This document shows positions 42,342 to 49,627 of a stretch of 64,000 nucleotides of DNA, one piece after another; positions within the stretch are counted from its first letter, which is position 1; every line of letters starts with the position of its first letter. Position numbers and translations under genes: made by a program. The stretch lies in the NCBI GenBank assembly GCA_964424115.1, contig CAYRHN010000010.1, forward strand, positions 1 to 64,000, read 5' to 3'. The stretch comes from CAYRHN01 sp964424115. Lineage in GTDB: Bacteria; Chloroflexota; Anaerolineae; Anaerolineales; Anaerolineaceae. Below the pieces are notes generated by a model. That model was given only the letters and a program-made list of their open reading frames with translations. It was not told the origin of the DNA and made no database searches.

Positions 42342-43050
42342 CCAGTAGCCAATCTCTCCATCGTTTTTCCAGAATGGCACCATTTTCACCGATCACGGTA
42401 AAGACATCTCCATACAGACATTCTTTGACCATCCGCTGGATCATCTTTTTGCCATAGACTTTCTCGATATAGCGCACGATCGTCCAACCCCAGTCGTAGG
42501 CAAATGTTCTTTCTTCTGCGATCTGCTCGAAGCTGGGGATCTTTTTACTGGTGATCCCGTCCTGGGCAGCTTTGCGGAATTCATCCTCGTAGCGCCACTG
42601 CCCGGAAAGATACACCGCCAGGCCCTCGCTCCACCAGCGCGGGGTGGTTTCGATATCGGGGGTGACGAACTCCTCGATCATGTGCACCAGTTCGTGCGCC
42701 AGCAGGCGGCGAAAATCTTTTGGCCGGTAAGTGTATATCGTGTGGGCGGCATAGGCAGAGGGCGAAATGACCACCATGTCGGTGCGCTGCGGTTGGGCAA
42801 TGCGCGCCGGATGCGAGGGAACCTCGATCTCCACCTGCAGCAGACCGCGTACCAGCCGGTCAAATTCATTCCGGTCGGGAACCAGGATGACCGTGACCTT
42901 TGGAAAGGGGCTGGAGATATCAAAATATCTGCACAGGCAGGGGAGTGACCGGTTCACGGCGTCGAAGGCCAGCTTTGCATACTGCTCTTCGCCAGCCTTA
43001 TAAAGGATCTCAGTCTGTTCATTTCCGAGGAGAAGATAACCGTCCAACAT
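42331..43050 (-). CDS. MA-clan metallopeptidase-like protein
   Basis: A 239-residue gluzincin-type peptidase (peptidase_MA-like). The zinc site is LLAHELVHMIEEF near 120 (HExxH) and the third ligand Glu is in WWSEGLAVYLSG about 25 residues later. The N-terminal part YCFDISSPFPKVTVILVPDR-like segment precedes it. The start at ATG 43050 follows a TATAAT box at 43062-43057 by only 6 bases and no ribosome site is seen, so the transcript may be leaderless. An in-frame extension to 43437 overlaps the next gene in another frame and is not real. No signal peptide is visible, so it may act in the cytoplasm. Confidence 0.8.
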   Translation of the reverse strand: MLDGYLLLGNEQTEILYKAGEEQYAKLAFDAVNRSLPCLCRYFDISSPFPKVTVILVPDRNEFDRLVRGLLQVEIEVPSHPARIAQPQRTDMVVISPSAYAAHTIYTYRPKDFRRLLAHELVHMIEEFVTPDIETTPRWWSEGLAVYLSGQWRYEDEFRKAAQDGITSKKIPSFEQIAEERTFAYDWGWTIVRYIEKVYGKKMIQRMVKECLYGDVFTVIGENGAILEKRWRDWLLANP

Positions 43051-43056
43051 AGGATC

Positions 43057-43154
43057 ATTATACGCGGTCTTACTTTGAATTTTATGAATATTTTTCAAAT
43101 GCCTATTGACATTAACTGATAAATGATATAGAATACTCTGTAGTATAGAGTACT
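43057..43154. promoter_or_regulatory. Divergent promoter region with palindromic operator
   Basis: Plus strand: TTGACA (43106-43111), 17-base spacer, TAGAAT (43129-43134), then a palindrome at 43132-43154 (9 of 11 pairs) overlapping the end of the -10 box, core ACTCTGTAGTATAGAGT at 43135-43151. The minus-strand TATAAT at 43062-43057 serves the peptidase gene. The operator probably binds the small regulator encoded at 43742. Confidence 0.72.
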
Positions 43155-43168
43155 TTATGAGGTGCAAC

Positions 43169-43738
43169 ATGAATATTTCTCCAAATGAAGCAGAAGAAGC
43201 CCTGGAGTCGATCCAGAAGATCACCCAAAAGACCCGCAAGTCGATTGCCGCCAGCGGCGCGTATCTATTCCTGATCACGACGGGAATTATCTGGTTGGTC
43301 GGCTTTCTGGCCACCCAGTTCCTATCTGCTGATGTCGCCGGGATCATCTGGGGGGCAGCCAGCCTGATTGGCGCGGCAGTTGCCACGCTCTTTGGAATTC
43401 GCCGGGGAAGCCGCGTTCGCGGGCAGTCTTTCAACACGAATGCAAAACGGGCCAGCCTCTTCTGGCTGCTGTTGGTCCTTTACGCTGTGGCCGTGATCTT
43501 GGTTGCTCAACCTTTGGACGGCAAACAACAGACCATGCTGATCGTTCTCTTTATTATGATCGGACAATTATCCATGGGCATTTTACTTTCTTTCTCTGCT
43601 GTCTGGTGGGCGCTGCCGATCACGCTTCTGGCCTTGATCGGCTATTATCTATTTCCAGGGATCTTTTACCTTTGGATGGGAGTACTGGTTGGCGGGACAA
43701 TGATCGCATTCGGATTGTATATCCGCTTGAGGTGGTAA
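43169..43738 (+). CDS. Four- to six-helix membrane protein
   Basis: A 189-residue integral membrane protein of unknown function. It has a cytoplasmic, helix-forming N-terminus (EAEEALESIQKITQKTRKS) and about five hydrophobic helices, starting AYLFLITTGIIWLVGFLATQ. It is the first gene of a four-gene unit with a winged-helix regulator, an ABC ATPase and an ABC-2 permease, and lies directly behind the operator. Similar small membrane proteins often accompany these regulators. Start at 43169, with GAGGTG just before it; an in-frame ATG at 43157 is less well placed. Confidence 0.75.
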   Translation: MNISPNEAEEALESIQKITQKTRKSIAASGAYLFLITTGIIWLVGFLATQFLSADVAGIIWGAASLIGAAVATLFGIRRGSRVRGQSFNTNAKRASLFWLLLVLYAVAVILVAQPLDGKQQTMLIVLFIMIGQLSMGILLSFSAVWWALPITLLALIGYYLFPGIFYLWMGVLVGGTMIAFGLYIRLRW

Positions 43739-43741
43739 CCC

Positions 43742-44035
43742 ATGCCTGAATTGAATGAGATCATCCATCAACCGGTTCGGCTGCGTATCATGGCCGTCCT
43801 GACCGAGCTAAAACCAGGCGAGGAAGTGGAATTCACCTATCTGCGCGAGTTGCTTGGCGTTACAGATGGCAACCTGGGCGCTCACCTGCGCAAACTCGAA
43901 GAAGCCGGCTACATTGCAGTGAACAAGACCTTTGTAGATCGCAAACCGCGCACGTATGTTTCCGCTACCGCCGAGGGGCGGCAGGTGTTTCAGGAACACG
44001 TGACTGCCCTGGAATCGATCTTGAAAAAGAAATGA
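43742..44035 (+). CDS. Small winged-helix regulator (HTH_34/PF13601-like)
   Basis: A 97-residue DNA-binding protein with the same fold and signature as the regulator at 9629: HQPVRLRIMAVLTELKPGEE, recognition helix TDGNLGAHLRKLEEAGYI and wing KTFVDRKPRTYVSAT. There are no sensor Cys. It is the second gene of the transporter operon, and it is likely to bind the palindrome at 43132-43154, giving feedback on membrane protein, itself and the ABC-2 pair. GAGGTGG precedes the ATG. The next gene starts 8 bases after its stop, a tight operon. Confidence 0.9.
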   Translation: MPELNEIIHQPVRLRIMAVLTELKPGEEVEFTYLRELLGVTDGNLGAHLRKLEEAGYIAVNKTFVDRKPRTYVSATAEGRQVFQEHVTALESILKKK

Positions 44036-44043
44036 GGTTGGAT

Positions 44044-44967
44044 ATGAAAACCGTCATTCAAGTGGATGGGCTGCACAAGACATACGGAACCACCATCGCC
44101 GTGGATGAGGTCTCTTTCGAAGTATCGGAAGGGGAGATCTTTGGCATGGTCGGTCCCAATGGAGCCGGGAAGACAACCACAATTGAATGTCTGGAAGGCT
44201 TGCGCAAACCGGACCGGGGGACGATTTCCGTCCTGGGCGTGGATCCCCAGCGTGACCGGCAGGTGCTGCGCGAAAATGCCGGGATCCAGTTGCAACAATC
44301 CAACCTGCCCGACCGCATGCGCGTATGGGAGGCGCTGGACCTTTATTCTTCGTTTTATCCCAACGCAGTCGATTGGCAGGAACTGCTGATTCAGCTTGGA
44401 TTGGAGGAAAAGCGCAATACTCCCTTTGCGAAGCTTTCCGGCGGGCAAAAGCAGCGCCTTTTCATCGCCCTGGCTCTCCTACCCGATCCACAACTGATCT
44501 TCCTGGATGAGTTGACCACCGGGCTTGATCCCCAGGCCCGCCACGCCATCTGGGATCTGGTGCGCGCGGTGCAGGCCAGGGGCAAGACCATCCTCCTCAC
44601 CACCCACTTCATGGAAGAGGCTGAACGGCTTTGTGACCGCGTTGCCATTTTGGATCATGGGCGGATCGTGGCTTTGGATACCCCAACCGCCCTGATCCGC
44701 AGCCTGGAAGAAGAGGAGCGTGTCATCTTCAGTCTGGAGGGTCGCCTGCCGGATGAATTCGGGGACCGTTTGGGGGAGACTGTGCATTTTGAGGTCGAGG
44801 GAAGCCAGGTGACCGTGCATGGCCGCAACGGCAACAAGGCGCCGTTGGTTAGCGAAGTGGTCCGTCTGTTGGGCGAACAGGGCATCGCTTTCCGCGATCT
44901 GCGCACCGAACAACCCAACCTGGAAGATGTTTTCCTGAGCCTGACCGGCCGCAGGATGAGGGAATGA
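44044..44967 (+). CDS. ABC-2 type transporter ATPase
   Basis: ABC ATPase of 307 residues with Walker A GPNGAGKTTTIE, signature LSGGQKQRLF, Walker B LIFLDELTTGLDP and the switch His in TILLTTHFMEEAERL. A C-terminal domain (about 230-307) ends RTEQPNLEDVFLSLTGR, as in the CcmA/DrrA drug-export ATPases. It pairs with the permease at 44976 (8-base gap). Start at 44044 with GAGGTTGG before it; ATG 44032 overlaps the regulator stop and is possible too. The system probably exports a drug, lipid or peptide. Confidence 0.95.
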   Translation: MKTVIQVDGLHKTYGTTIAVDEVSFEVSEGEIFGMVGPNGAGKTTTIECLEGLRKPDRGTISVLGVDPQRDRQVLRENAGIQLQQSNLPDRMRVWEALDLYSSFYPNAVDWQELLIQLGLEEKRNTPFAKLSGGQKQRLFIALALLPDPQLIFLDELTTGLDPQARHAIWDLVRAVQARGKTILLTTHFMEEAERLCDRVAILDHGRIVALDTPTALIRSLEEEERVIFSLEGRLPDEFGDRLGETVHFEVEGSQVTVHGRNGNKAPLVSEVVRLLGEQGIAFRDLRTEQPNLEDVFLSLTGRRMRE

Positions 44968-44975
44968 GGTGTGAG

Positions 44976-45719
44976 ATGAGAAGCCTGTTAAAAATGACCT
45001 GGATGGAAGGCAAGTTGTTCCTGCGCGAACCGGCCAGCGCCTTCTTTTCATTGATCTTTCCCCTGTTGATGCTTTTCATATTTGCTACCATCTACGGCAC
45101 CAAACCGGCAGGCACTCCGGGCGGTGCAGATACGGTCGGTACCTTGATCCCCGACTTCACCGCCATGGTCATCGGTATGGTCGGGATGATGGCGATCACC
45201 ATCACTATGGCAACCTATCGTGAGAACGGCATCCTGCGCCGACTCAGCACCACTCCGGTCAGCCCGTTGACCGTCATGGCAGCCCAGGTGATCGTGGTCT
45301 TCCTGATGACCAGCCTGGGCATGCTGCTTCTCCTTGCGGCGGGTATGCTCTTCTACAATGTACGCTTCGAAGGTAACTTTTTCAGTTTCCTGGCCGGGTT
45401 TGCCTTCAGCAGCCTGAGCTTCTTCTCAGTCGGCTTCATCCTGGCGAGCATTCTCCCCACTGCCCGCACGGCCCAGATCGTTGCCATGGTGCTGCTGTAC
45501 CCGATGTTGATCCTTTCGGGAGCTGCCTGGCCGCGCGAATTGATGCCGGCGGCGGTCCAGACTGTCTCAGCATTCTTCCCGCTCACCTATGTGGTCAACC
45601 TCCTGACCGGCCTGTGGAACGGCGCCTCCTGGGGCGCTCACCTGCTGGATGTAGGCGTTCTGGCCGGGATGCTGGTGTTGGGGATCATCATTTCGGTCAA
45701 AACATTCCGCTGGGAATAA
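44976..45719 (+). CDS. ABC-2 type transporter permease
   Basis: Permease subunit of 247 residues with six hydrophobic helices, of the ABC2_membrane type. Helix 1 (PASAFFSLIFPLLMLFIFAT), VIGMVGMMAITITMATYREN, LRRLSTTPVSPLTVMAAQ and LILSGAAWPRELMPAAVQ are characteristic of DrrB-like exporters. GAGG precedes ATG 44976. It is the last gene of the operon 43169-45719 and ends 2 bases before the stop of a convergent gene (45722). Confidence 0.95.
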   Translation: MRSLLKMTWMEGKLFLREPASAFFSLIFPLLMLFIFATIYGTKPAGTPGGADTVGTLIPDFTAMVIGMVGMMAITITMATYRENGILRRLSTTPVSPLTVMAAQVIVVFLMTSLGMLLLLAAGMLFYNVRFEGNFFSFLAGFAFSSLSFFSVGFILASILPTARTAQIVAMVLLYPMLILSGAAWPRELMPAAVQTVSAFFPLTYVVNLLTGLWNGASWGAHLLDVGVLAGMLVLGIIISVKTFRWE

Positions 45720-45721
45720 GG

Positions 45722-46255
45722 TTACTCCGCTCCCTTCCTTGTAGTTGTGCCGGATTTAGCCTGCCGGAACTCCGGGAAAGCAGGTCGCTCCTCTCCCCCT
45801 TGCGGTTCCGGGAAGAGCAGTTCGACCTTCAGTGTTCTTTCAACCTCCAGGAGATCTTCGACAAAGTGCTCTCCGATATAAACCCATCCACCGGATAACC
45901 TTATCGCCTTCTCGTCGAGATCGACCTGAATGCCATTCTCTTCGCATTCTTGCCGGTACGCCCGATCGGCAAGGATCCGTTCCCACAGGTTCAGCAATGT
46001 TTCAGGATGGTAGCGGGAACGGCCCAGGGGCTTCTCGCCAAACAGGCGCTGCTCATTGGCTTCCAGCAGCCACAGGAAGCGGATCGGGAACAGCAGTCCC
46101 CTGGTCTTGTCGAGATGCGCTCTCTCCGCATACTCGATTTCTTTTAACATGCAACCCGGAATGGGGATCGGCGCATGCGGCAAGATATCTACCCGGAAGC
46201 GCTCGTAATCCCCGGCGGATAAAGCGTAGATTGCGGCTTGCAGCCATAGGCTCAT
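45722..46255 (-). CDS. Uncharacterised protein in dioxygenase operon
   Basis: I do not recognise this 177-residue protein. It has no signal peptide or membrane segment. It is predicted to be mixed alpha/beta, with acidic and aromatic residues (EYAERAHLDKTRGLLFPIRF, RYHPETLLNLWERILADRAY) and a C-terminal charged tail. AGGAGGGGACCCG precedes the ATG. It is the last of three genes read leftward, dioxygenase (46765), DUF7000 protein (46271) and this one, with 15 bases or less between them. Confidence 0.65.
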   Translation of the reverse strand: MSLWLQAAIYALSAGDYERFRVDILPHAPIPIPGCMLKEIEYAERAHLDKTRGLLFPIRFLWLLEANEQRLFGEKPLGRSRYHPETLLNLWERILADRAYRQECEENGIQVDLDEKAIRLSGGWVYIGEHFVEDLLEVERTLKVELLFPEPQGGEERPAFPEFRQAKSGTTTRKGAE

Positions 46256-46270
46256 CGGGTCCCCTCCTGG

Positions 46271-46768
46271 TCAGTCCTTTTGCCCGGATAAAAAGTTCTC
46301 CACATCCCGGATAAATTTCAGGATCGGCGCTTCGAGCTGCTTTGTCAGCGCTTCCGTATCCCCGAAGTTCGCGTCCTCGGCCAGGACATGCTCGAGGATC
46401 GCATCCGCGCCTTTTGTGCTGGGCACCAGCGCGTATTTCTTCCAGCCGCTTTCCCGGATCAATTTCCAGTAGCTGGACTGGACCTGTTTGTTGACCGCCG
46501 CCAGCCACACCTCAAATCGGAAGGTCTGATAGACAAACACGACCGCGATTTTCAATTTGCGGTCTTTCAAGGTGGGCGGGACGATGGAAAAGTAGGTCAT
46601 ATCCATATATCCGTTATACAGCCCGGATATGAAATAATCGGGATATTGACCCTCGAAGTGCGTCCGCAGGCCCAGCATATATTGCATCAATCCCTGGTAG
46701 GCCTGCTGGATGGCGCCTTTTGCCAGTTGTTCCTTGAATTCCGCCATGCTCTCTTGAAGCGTTGTCAT
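46271..46768 (-). CDS. DUF7000-like protein
   Basis: A 165-residue soluble protein that fits the DUF7000 pattern: N-terminal helix MAEFKEQLAKGAIQQAYQGL, YPDYFISGLYNGYMDMTYFS and KLKIAVVFVYQTFRFEVWLA. It is probably all-alpha/beta with many aromatic residues; function is not known. The ATG at 46768 overlaps the stop of the dioxygenase gene by 4 bases and AAAGGATTTGTC lies before it; an upstream in-frame start at 46786 is unlikely. It is translationally coupled to the dioxygenase gene, so their functions may be connected. Confidence 0.72.
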   Translation of the reverse strand: MTTLQESMAEFKEQLAKGAIQQAYQGLMQYMLGLRTHFEGQYPDYFISGLYNGYMDMTYFSIVPPTLKDRKLKIAVVFVYQTFRFEVWLAAVNKQVQSSYWKLIRESGWKKYALVPSTKGADAILEHVLAEDANFGDTEALTKQLEAPILKFIRDVENFLSGQKD

Positions 46769-47589
46769 GACAAATCCTTTCCCCATAAGAAGGCAAGGCT
46801 GCGCTTGCCCAGGATCTGGTTGTCAAATACTACTTTGGCCGGTTTTCCCGCCATACCGGCGCACACGTGCAAGGGCAGCAAATGTTCTTCGCGCGGATGG
46901 CAATAACGCGCCGAAGGGGCCTTTTCCCATTCGACCAGGCGCTTTTCCCGTTCGGTCGGGTCGATGGGGCGGGTGCACACCTCGATCAGCCAGTCCTGAA
47001 AAGCATCGTTGGCAGGGTCGGGCGCGCCAATGCCCTGCCAGGAAAATGCCCGCATGTTGTGGAATGAGAACCCGGAGCCGACCACCAGGATGTTCTCGTT
47101 CATCAACTCGCCCAGGACCTTGCCCAGCGCGATGTGTGCGGCTGGATCCAATCCGCGCAGCAGGGAAAGCTGCAGCGAAGGGATATCCGCCCCGGGGTAC
47201 ATCATTTTGAGCGGGATGAACAATCCGTGGTCAAACCCCCGCTGGGGGTCGATGCGCGACGGGACGGCATGCTGGTTGAGAATGGACGCGATCCGCTTCG
47301 CCAGCTCGGGGCTGCCGGGCGCCGGGTAAGTGATCTCATACGCCTCATCCGGGAAGCCGTAATAATCATAGAACATGGGCGGATTCTTCGCGCCCAACAG
47401 GGTCGCTTCTCTTTCCTCCCAGTGGGCGCTGATGACGAGAATGGCTTCCGGCCGGGTGAGCTGTTCAGGCAGCCGGGCCATGAAATCCACCATGGCCTGG
47501 TGGCTTTCATCTCCAAGGATCGGCAATGGGCCGCCGCCGTGGGAGAAATAAACGATCTGCGCTTTTTGTTCTGAATTGGGTTGATCCAT
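46765..47589 (-). CDS. ygiD: 4,5-DOPA/extradiol dioxygenase (YgiD type)
   Basis: Class III extradiol ring-cleavage dioxygenase family (LigB/DODA), 274 residues. The non-haem iron ligands are the His in VYFSHGGGPLP and the His in VISAHWEERE, with further active-site His in GFDHGLFIP and GSGFSFHNM, the pattern of YgiD-type enzymes that open catechol rings. The Tyr-rich region YDYYGFPDEAYEITYP is also typical. CAAGGAGGAGCCG precedes the ATG. It heads a three-gene operon. The physiological substrate is not known. Confidence 0.93.
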   Translation of the reverse strand: MDQPNSEQKAQIVYFSHGGGPLPILGDESHQAMVDFMARLPEQLTRPEAILVISAHWEEREATLLGAKNPPMFYDYYGFPDEAYEITYPAPGSPELAKRIASILNQHAVPSRIDPQRGFDHGLFIPLKMMYPGADIPSLQLSLLRGLDPAAHIALGKVLGELMNENILVVGSGFSFHNMRAFSWQGIGAPDPANDAFQDWLIEVCTRPIDPTEREKRLVEWEKAPSARYCHPREEHLLPLHVCAGMAGKPAKVVFDNQILGKRSLAFLWGKDLS

Positions 47590-47645
47590 CGGCTCCTCCT
47601 TGTTGCGTCACCTGACAATCATTATAGCCCAAAAGCGAGAAAAAG

Positions 47646-47670
47646 AGCGCCCCCCATTAAGGAGGGCGCT
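47646..47670 (-). terminator. Terminator after hydrolase gene
   Basis: A 7-bp stem AGCGCCC/GGGCGCT (47646-47652 with 47664-47670) followed on the minus strand by TTTTT (with one C before it, CTTTTTCTC). It lies about 90 bases after the stop of the 47758 gene and upstream of the dioxygenase gene. Confidence 0.7.
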
Positions 47671-47757
47671 TTGAGCTTCGGGTTGAATCGCTATACTTGC
47701 ACAGCATCCGAGATGCAATTTCAGGTCAAGCGGCATTCAGATGAACGGAATGAATTC

Positions 47758-48600
47758 TTAGGAGATTAAGAAAGGAATGATTTTCCCTGAAAGATTGACC
47801 AGCGCGTGGCTCATCCCCGGGATCAACTCTGCTGAAAATTGCGGCAGCAAGCTCTCCATCCTCGGGATGACTTTCTCGATCGGTATCAGCGCATCTTCTG
47901 TGCCGCCGATCAGCAGGGTGGGCATGGTTAATCGTTTCAATTCGGCATCGGTAAAAATATATTCCTTTTCCATGCGTGCATGAAAATTGGCGAGGATAGC
48001 ATTCATGAACTTAATGGCTTCCGGATGCAAAGCCTGGTTGCCCATGACCATGCGATTGATCTTTTCCCCACCCTTGCGTCCAAGGATGGAGTAAAAGATG
48101 GATTTCCAGATGAAAGAAGGGCGCGCTGGTGCGATACCAGCGGGGGCCAGCAAGACCAGCTTACTCACGCGCTGTGGCTGGCAGGTGGCAAATCTTAAAG
48201 CCGTCCATCCGCCTTGAGAAATACCCACCAGGGCTGCTTTATCGAACTGGAGACCGTCAAGAACATCCTCCAACCATTCCGCGAAAGCCGGTCCTTGCCA
48301 GGAAGGACGGTTTTCAGTGCTCCTTCCGGGTTCACCAGGAAGATCAACCGCGATCACGTAAAAATGTGCGTAGTATTCTGGTACATCTCCCACCCACGAG
48401 GTGGCGTTCGAAGCGGATCCATGCAATAGAATTACGGGTGGCGCGGTCTTTTCTCCACTGGCGATGACAAATGTCTCCCCGTGCCGCGTTGATAGGATTT
48501 TTTCTTCATGCGCCACAGGCCAACGGGCCAGTACGGCGTCATAGAGAGCCATGATCTCATTCTTTCCTGAGGGGGATTTGTAGATCGACTTTACGTTCAT
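47758..48600 (-). CDS. Alpha/beta hydrolase, PadR-controlled
   Basis: Alpha/beta-fold hydrolase of 280 residues. The oxyanion segment PPVILLHGSASNATSW, the nucleophile elbow LVGISQGGWTALRFA, the acid part IGGTEDALIPIEK and the His in PGMSHALVN are present. Most similar by eye to esterase/carboxylesterase-type hydrolases. It is directly behind the PadR-type regulator gene, with a 4-base ATGA overlap, so the two are coupled. It may degrade a compound sensed by the regulator, such as an aromatic ester. Terminator at 47646-47670. Confidence 0.9.
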   Translation of the reverse strand: MNVKSIYKSPSGKNEIMALYDAVLARWPVAHEEKILSTRHGETFVIASGEKTAPPVILLHGSASNATSWVGDVPEYYAHFYVIAVDLPGEPGRSTENRPSWQGPAFAEWLEDVLDGLQFDKAALVGISQGGWTALRFATCQPQRVSKLVLLAPAGIAPARPSFIWKSIFYSILGRKGGEKINRMVMGNQALHPEAIKFMNAILANFHARMEKEYIFTDAELKRLTMPTLLIGGTEDALIPIEKVIPRMESLLPQFSAELIPGMSHALVNLSGKIIPFLIS

Positions 48601-49187
48601 TTCAATTTCCTTTCATCATTTAGCGCGATACGAAGCTCGCTGACCCACTTCAGTTCGTTTTGATAGAACGTTAACCAGTTATCCTGGAGCTTGTTCCATA
48701 GGATGGCTTCTCGGGGAGTGCGTGCCAGCATCGGGTTGATATAGGAATCCCTTATTTTCCCGGAAGATGCGTTTTGATCCTGTTGCGCCATTGTTTGAAG
48801 CATGGCTACCTGCATCCGCATTTCTTCTTCATACTTTGTCAGTAGGGTGTCTATCTCCTCTGCATCTAATTGATCTGCCCAGGTAAGCTGTATCATAAAA
48901 GGGTGGACTAATTGCGGGGGTTCTGGCTCCGAGAGGAGCATTTTCTTGAATTCTTCCCGGCCTTTTTTTGTAATACTGTATATCTTGCGGGAAGGGCTGT
49001 CTGCCCGCAGTTCGATCTCTTGTGTGACCCATTCATTCTGATGCAGTTTTACGAGCGAGGTATACACCTGGTTATTATTGCCAGACCAATACAGAATATG
49101 GGAGCCTGCGATCATTTTCTTTATTTCGTACCCGGTCATTGGCCGCAAACTTAGCAATCCTAATAGTGCAAATTCAATGGTTATCAT
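48597..49187 (-). CDS. PadR-family regulator
   Basis: A 196-residue PadR-like winged-helix regulator. The N-terminus IEFALLGLLSLRPMTGYEIK and recognition region NNQVYTSLVKLHQNEWVTQE, KIYSITKKGREEFKK are the family signature, followed by a C-terminal helical dimer domain (Vir_act_alpha_C type, about 90-196). It usually represses a detoxification operon in response to phenolics or drugs. The coupled downstream gene encodes an alpha/beta hydrolase. Start at ATG 49187, with GAAGGAAGA before it. An exact ATGT-N8-ACAT operator overlaps its -10 box. Confidence 0.92.
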   Translation of the reverse strand: MITIEFALLGLLSLRPMTGYEIKKMIAGSHILYWSGNNNQVYTSLVKLHQNEWVTQEIELRADSPSRKIYSITKKGREEFKKMLLSEPEPPQLVHPFMIQLTWADQLDAEEIDTLLTKYEEEMRMQVAMLQTMAQQDQNASSGKIRDSYINPMLARTPREAILWNKLQDNWLTFYQNELKWVSELRIALNDERKLK

Positions 49188-49227
49188 TCTTCCTTCTTTC
49201 AATTTTGTGAATAATCAAGATATCAAA

Positions 49228-49269
49228 GTAACATATGTTAATTATAACATATGCTACTAAGAAATTCAA
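49228..49269 (-). promoter_or_regulatory. PadR operator overlapping promoter
   Basis: An inverted repeat GTAACATATG (49228-49237) and CATATGCTAC (49248-49257), 9 of 10 pairs, contains ATGT-N8-ACAT at 49235-49250, the classic PadR operator form. On the minus strand TATAAT is at 49246-49241 and TTGAAT at 49269-49264, 17 bases apart, so the operator covers the -10 box. Confidence 0.75.
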
Positions 49270-49448
49270 TGTATCACGATTTTATTAGTCGTGGGCTGTA
49301 AATCTGTTACCCCCGCGCTCTCAAAAAGGCGAGAGAAGTAAGGGCGACGAACACCTTGCGATAAGGCTATGGTGCTAAACAACCAAGTGCCAAACATCAA
49401 CGCGACAAGCAGCAAGACCAATCTGAGGAAAAGAAGAAATCGTTTCAT
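49266..49448 (-). CDS. Small membrane-anchored ORF, 60 residues
   Basis: A 60-residue reading frame beginning MKRFLLFLRLVLLLVALMFG, a likely signal anchor, then a short tail SRLFESAGVTDLQP. It lies between the PadR promoter and the attC-like element, downstream of the element on the minus strand, so it could be a small integron-cassette gene. The only purine-rich site (AGGAA) is about 17 bases before the ATG. Low certainty that it is expressed. Confidence 0.4.
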   Translation of the reverse strand: MKRFLLFLRLVLLLVALMFGTWLFSTIALSQGVRRPYFSRLFESAGVTDLQPTTNKIVIH

Positions 49449-49484
49449 GTGTTGCCACTGTTGTTCCTGTGTGATTGAAGCGCT

Positions 49485-49615
49485 GGCTAACGGTGTGTGT
49501 TAGCTGCGGTGGGTGGGAGGGTGGACTTGCCGTCGAAACGGGAAAAACCCAGAGCCAGGAAAAGGCCTAAAAAAACGCGGGGCCTACTCACCATCAGCTG
49601 CACACTGTGTTAGCC
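49485..49615. other. attC-like integron recombination site
   Basis: Ends GGCTAAC (49485-49491) and GTTAGCC (49609-49615) are exact complements. Inside, 49495-49506 pairs with 49595-49605, with one unpaired base, and the stem continues with G-C and G-T pairs to about 49520/49580, leaving an apical part of about 60 bases. The size (131 bp), the GTTAG/CTAAC ends and the imperfect long palindrome are what is seen at attC sites. The outer boxes differ slightly from the RYYYAAC/GTTRRRY consensus. It lies 12 bases from the stop of the phosphotransferase gene, the usual cassette geometry. Confidence 0.55.
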
Positions 49616-49627
49616 CGCTTATACTTT

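Noticed and set aside
43051..43437. N-terminal extension of the peptidase gene on the minus strand
   Set aside because: It overlaps the membrane protein gene at 43169 in another frame, has low-complexity composition and lies before the TATAAT box and better-supported ATG at 43050.
49560..49600. A mobile-element end or transposase remnant near the kinase gene
   Set aside because: No transposase frame or target duplications were seen; the inverted repeat fits an attC-like site better.
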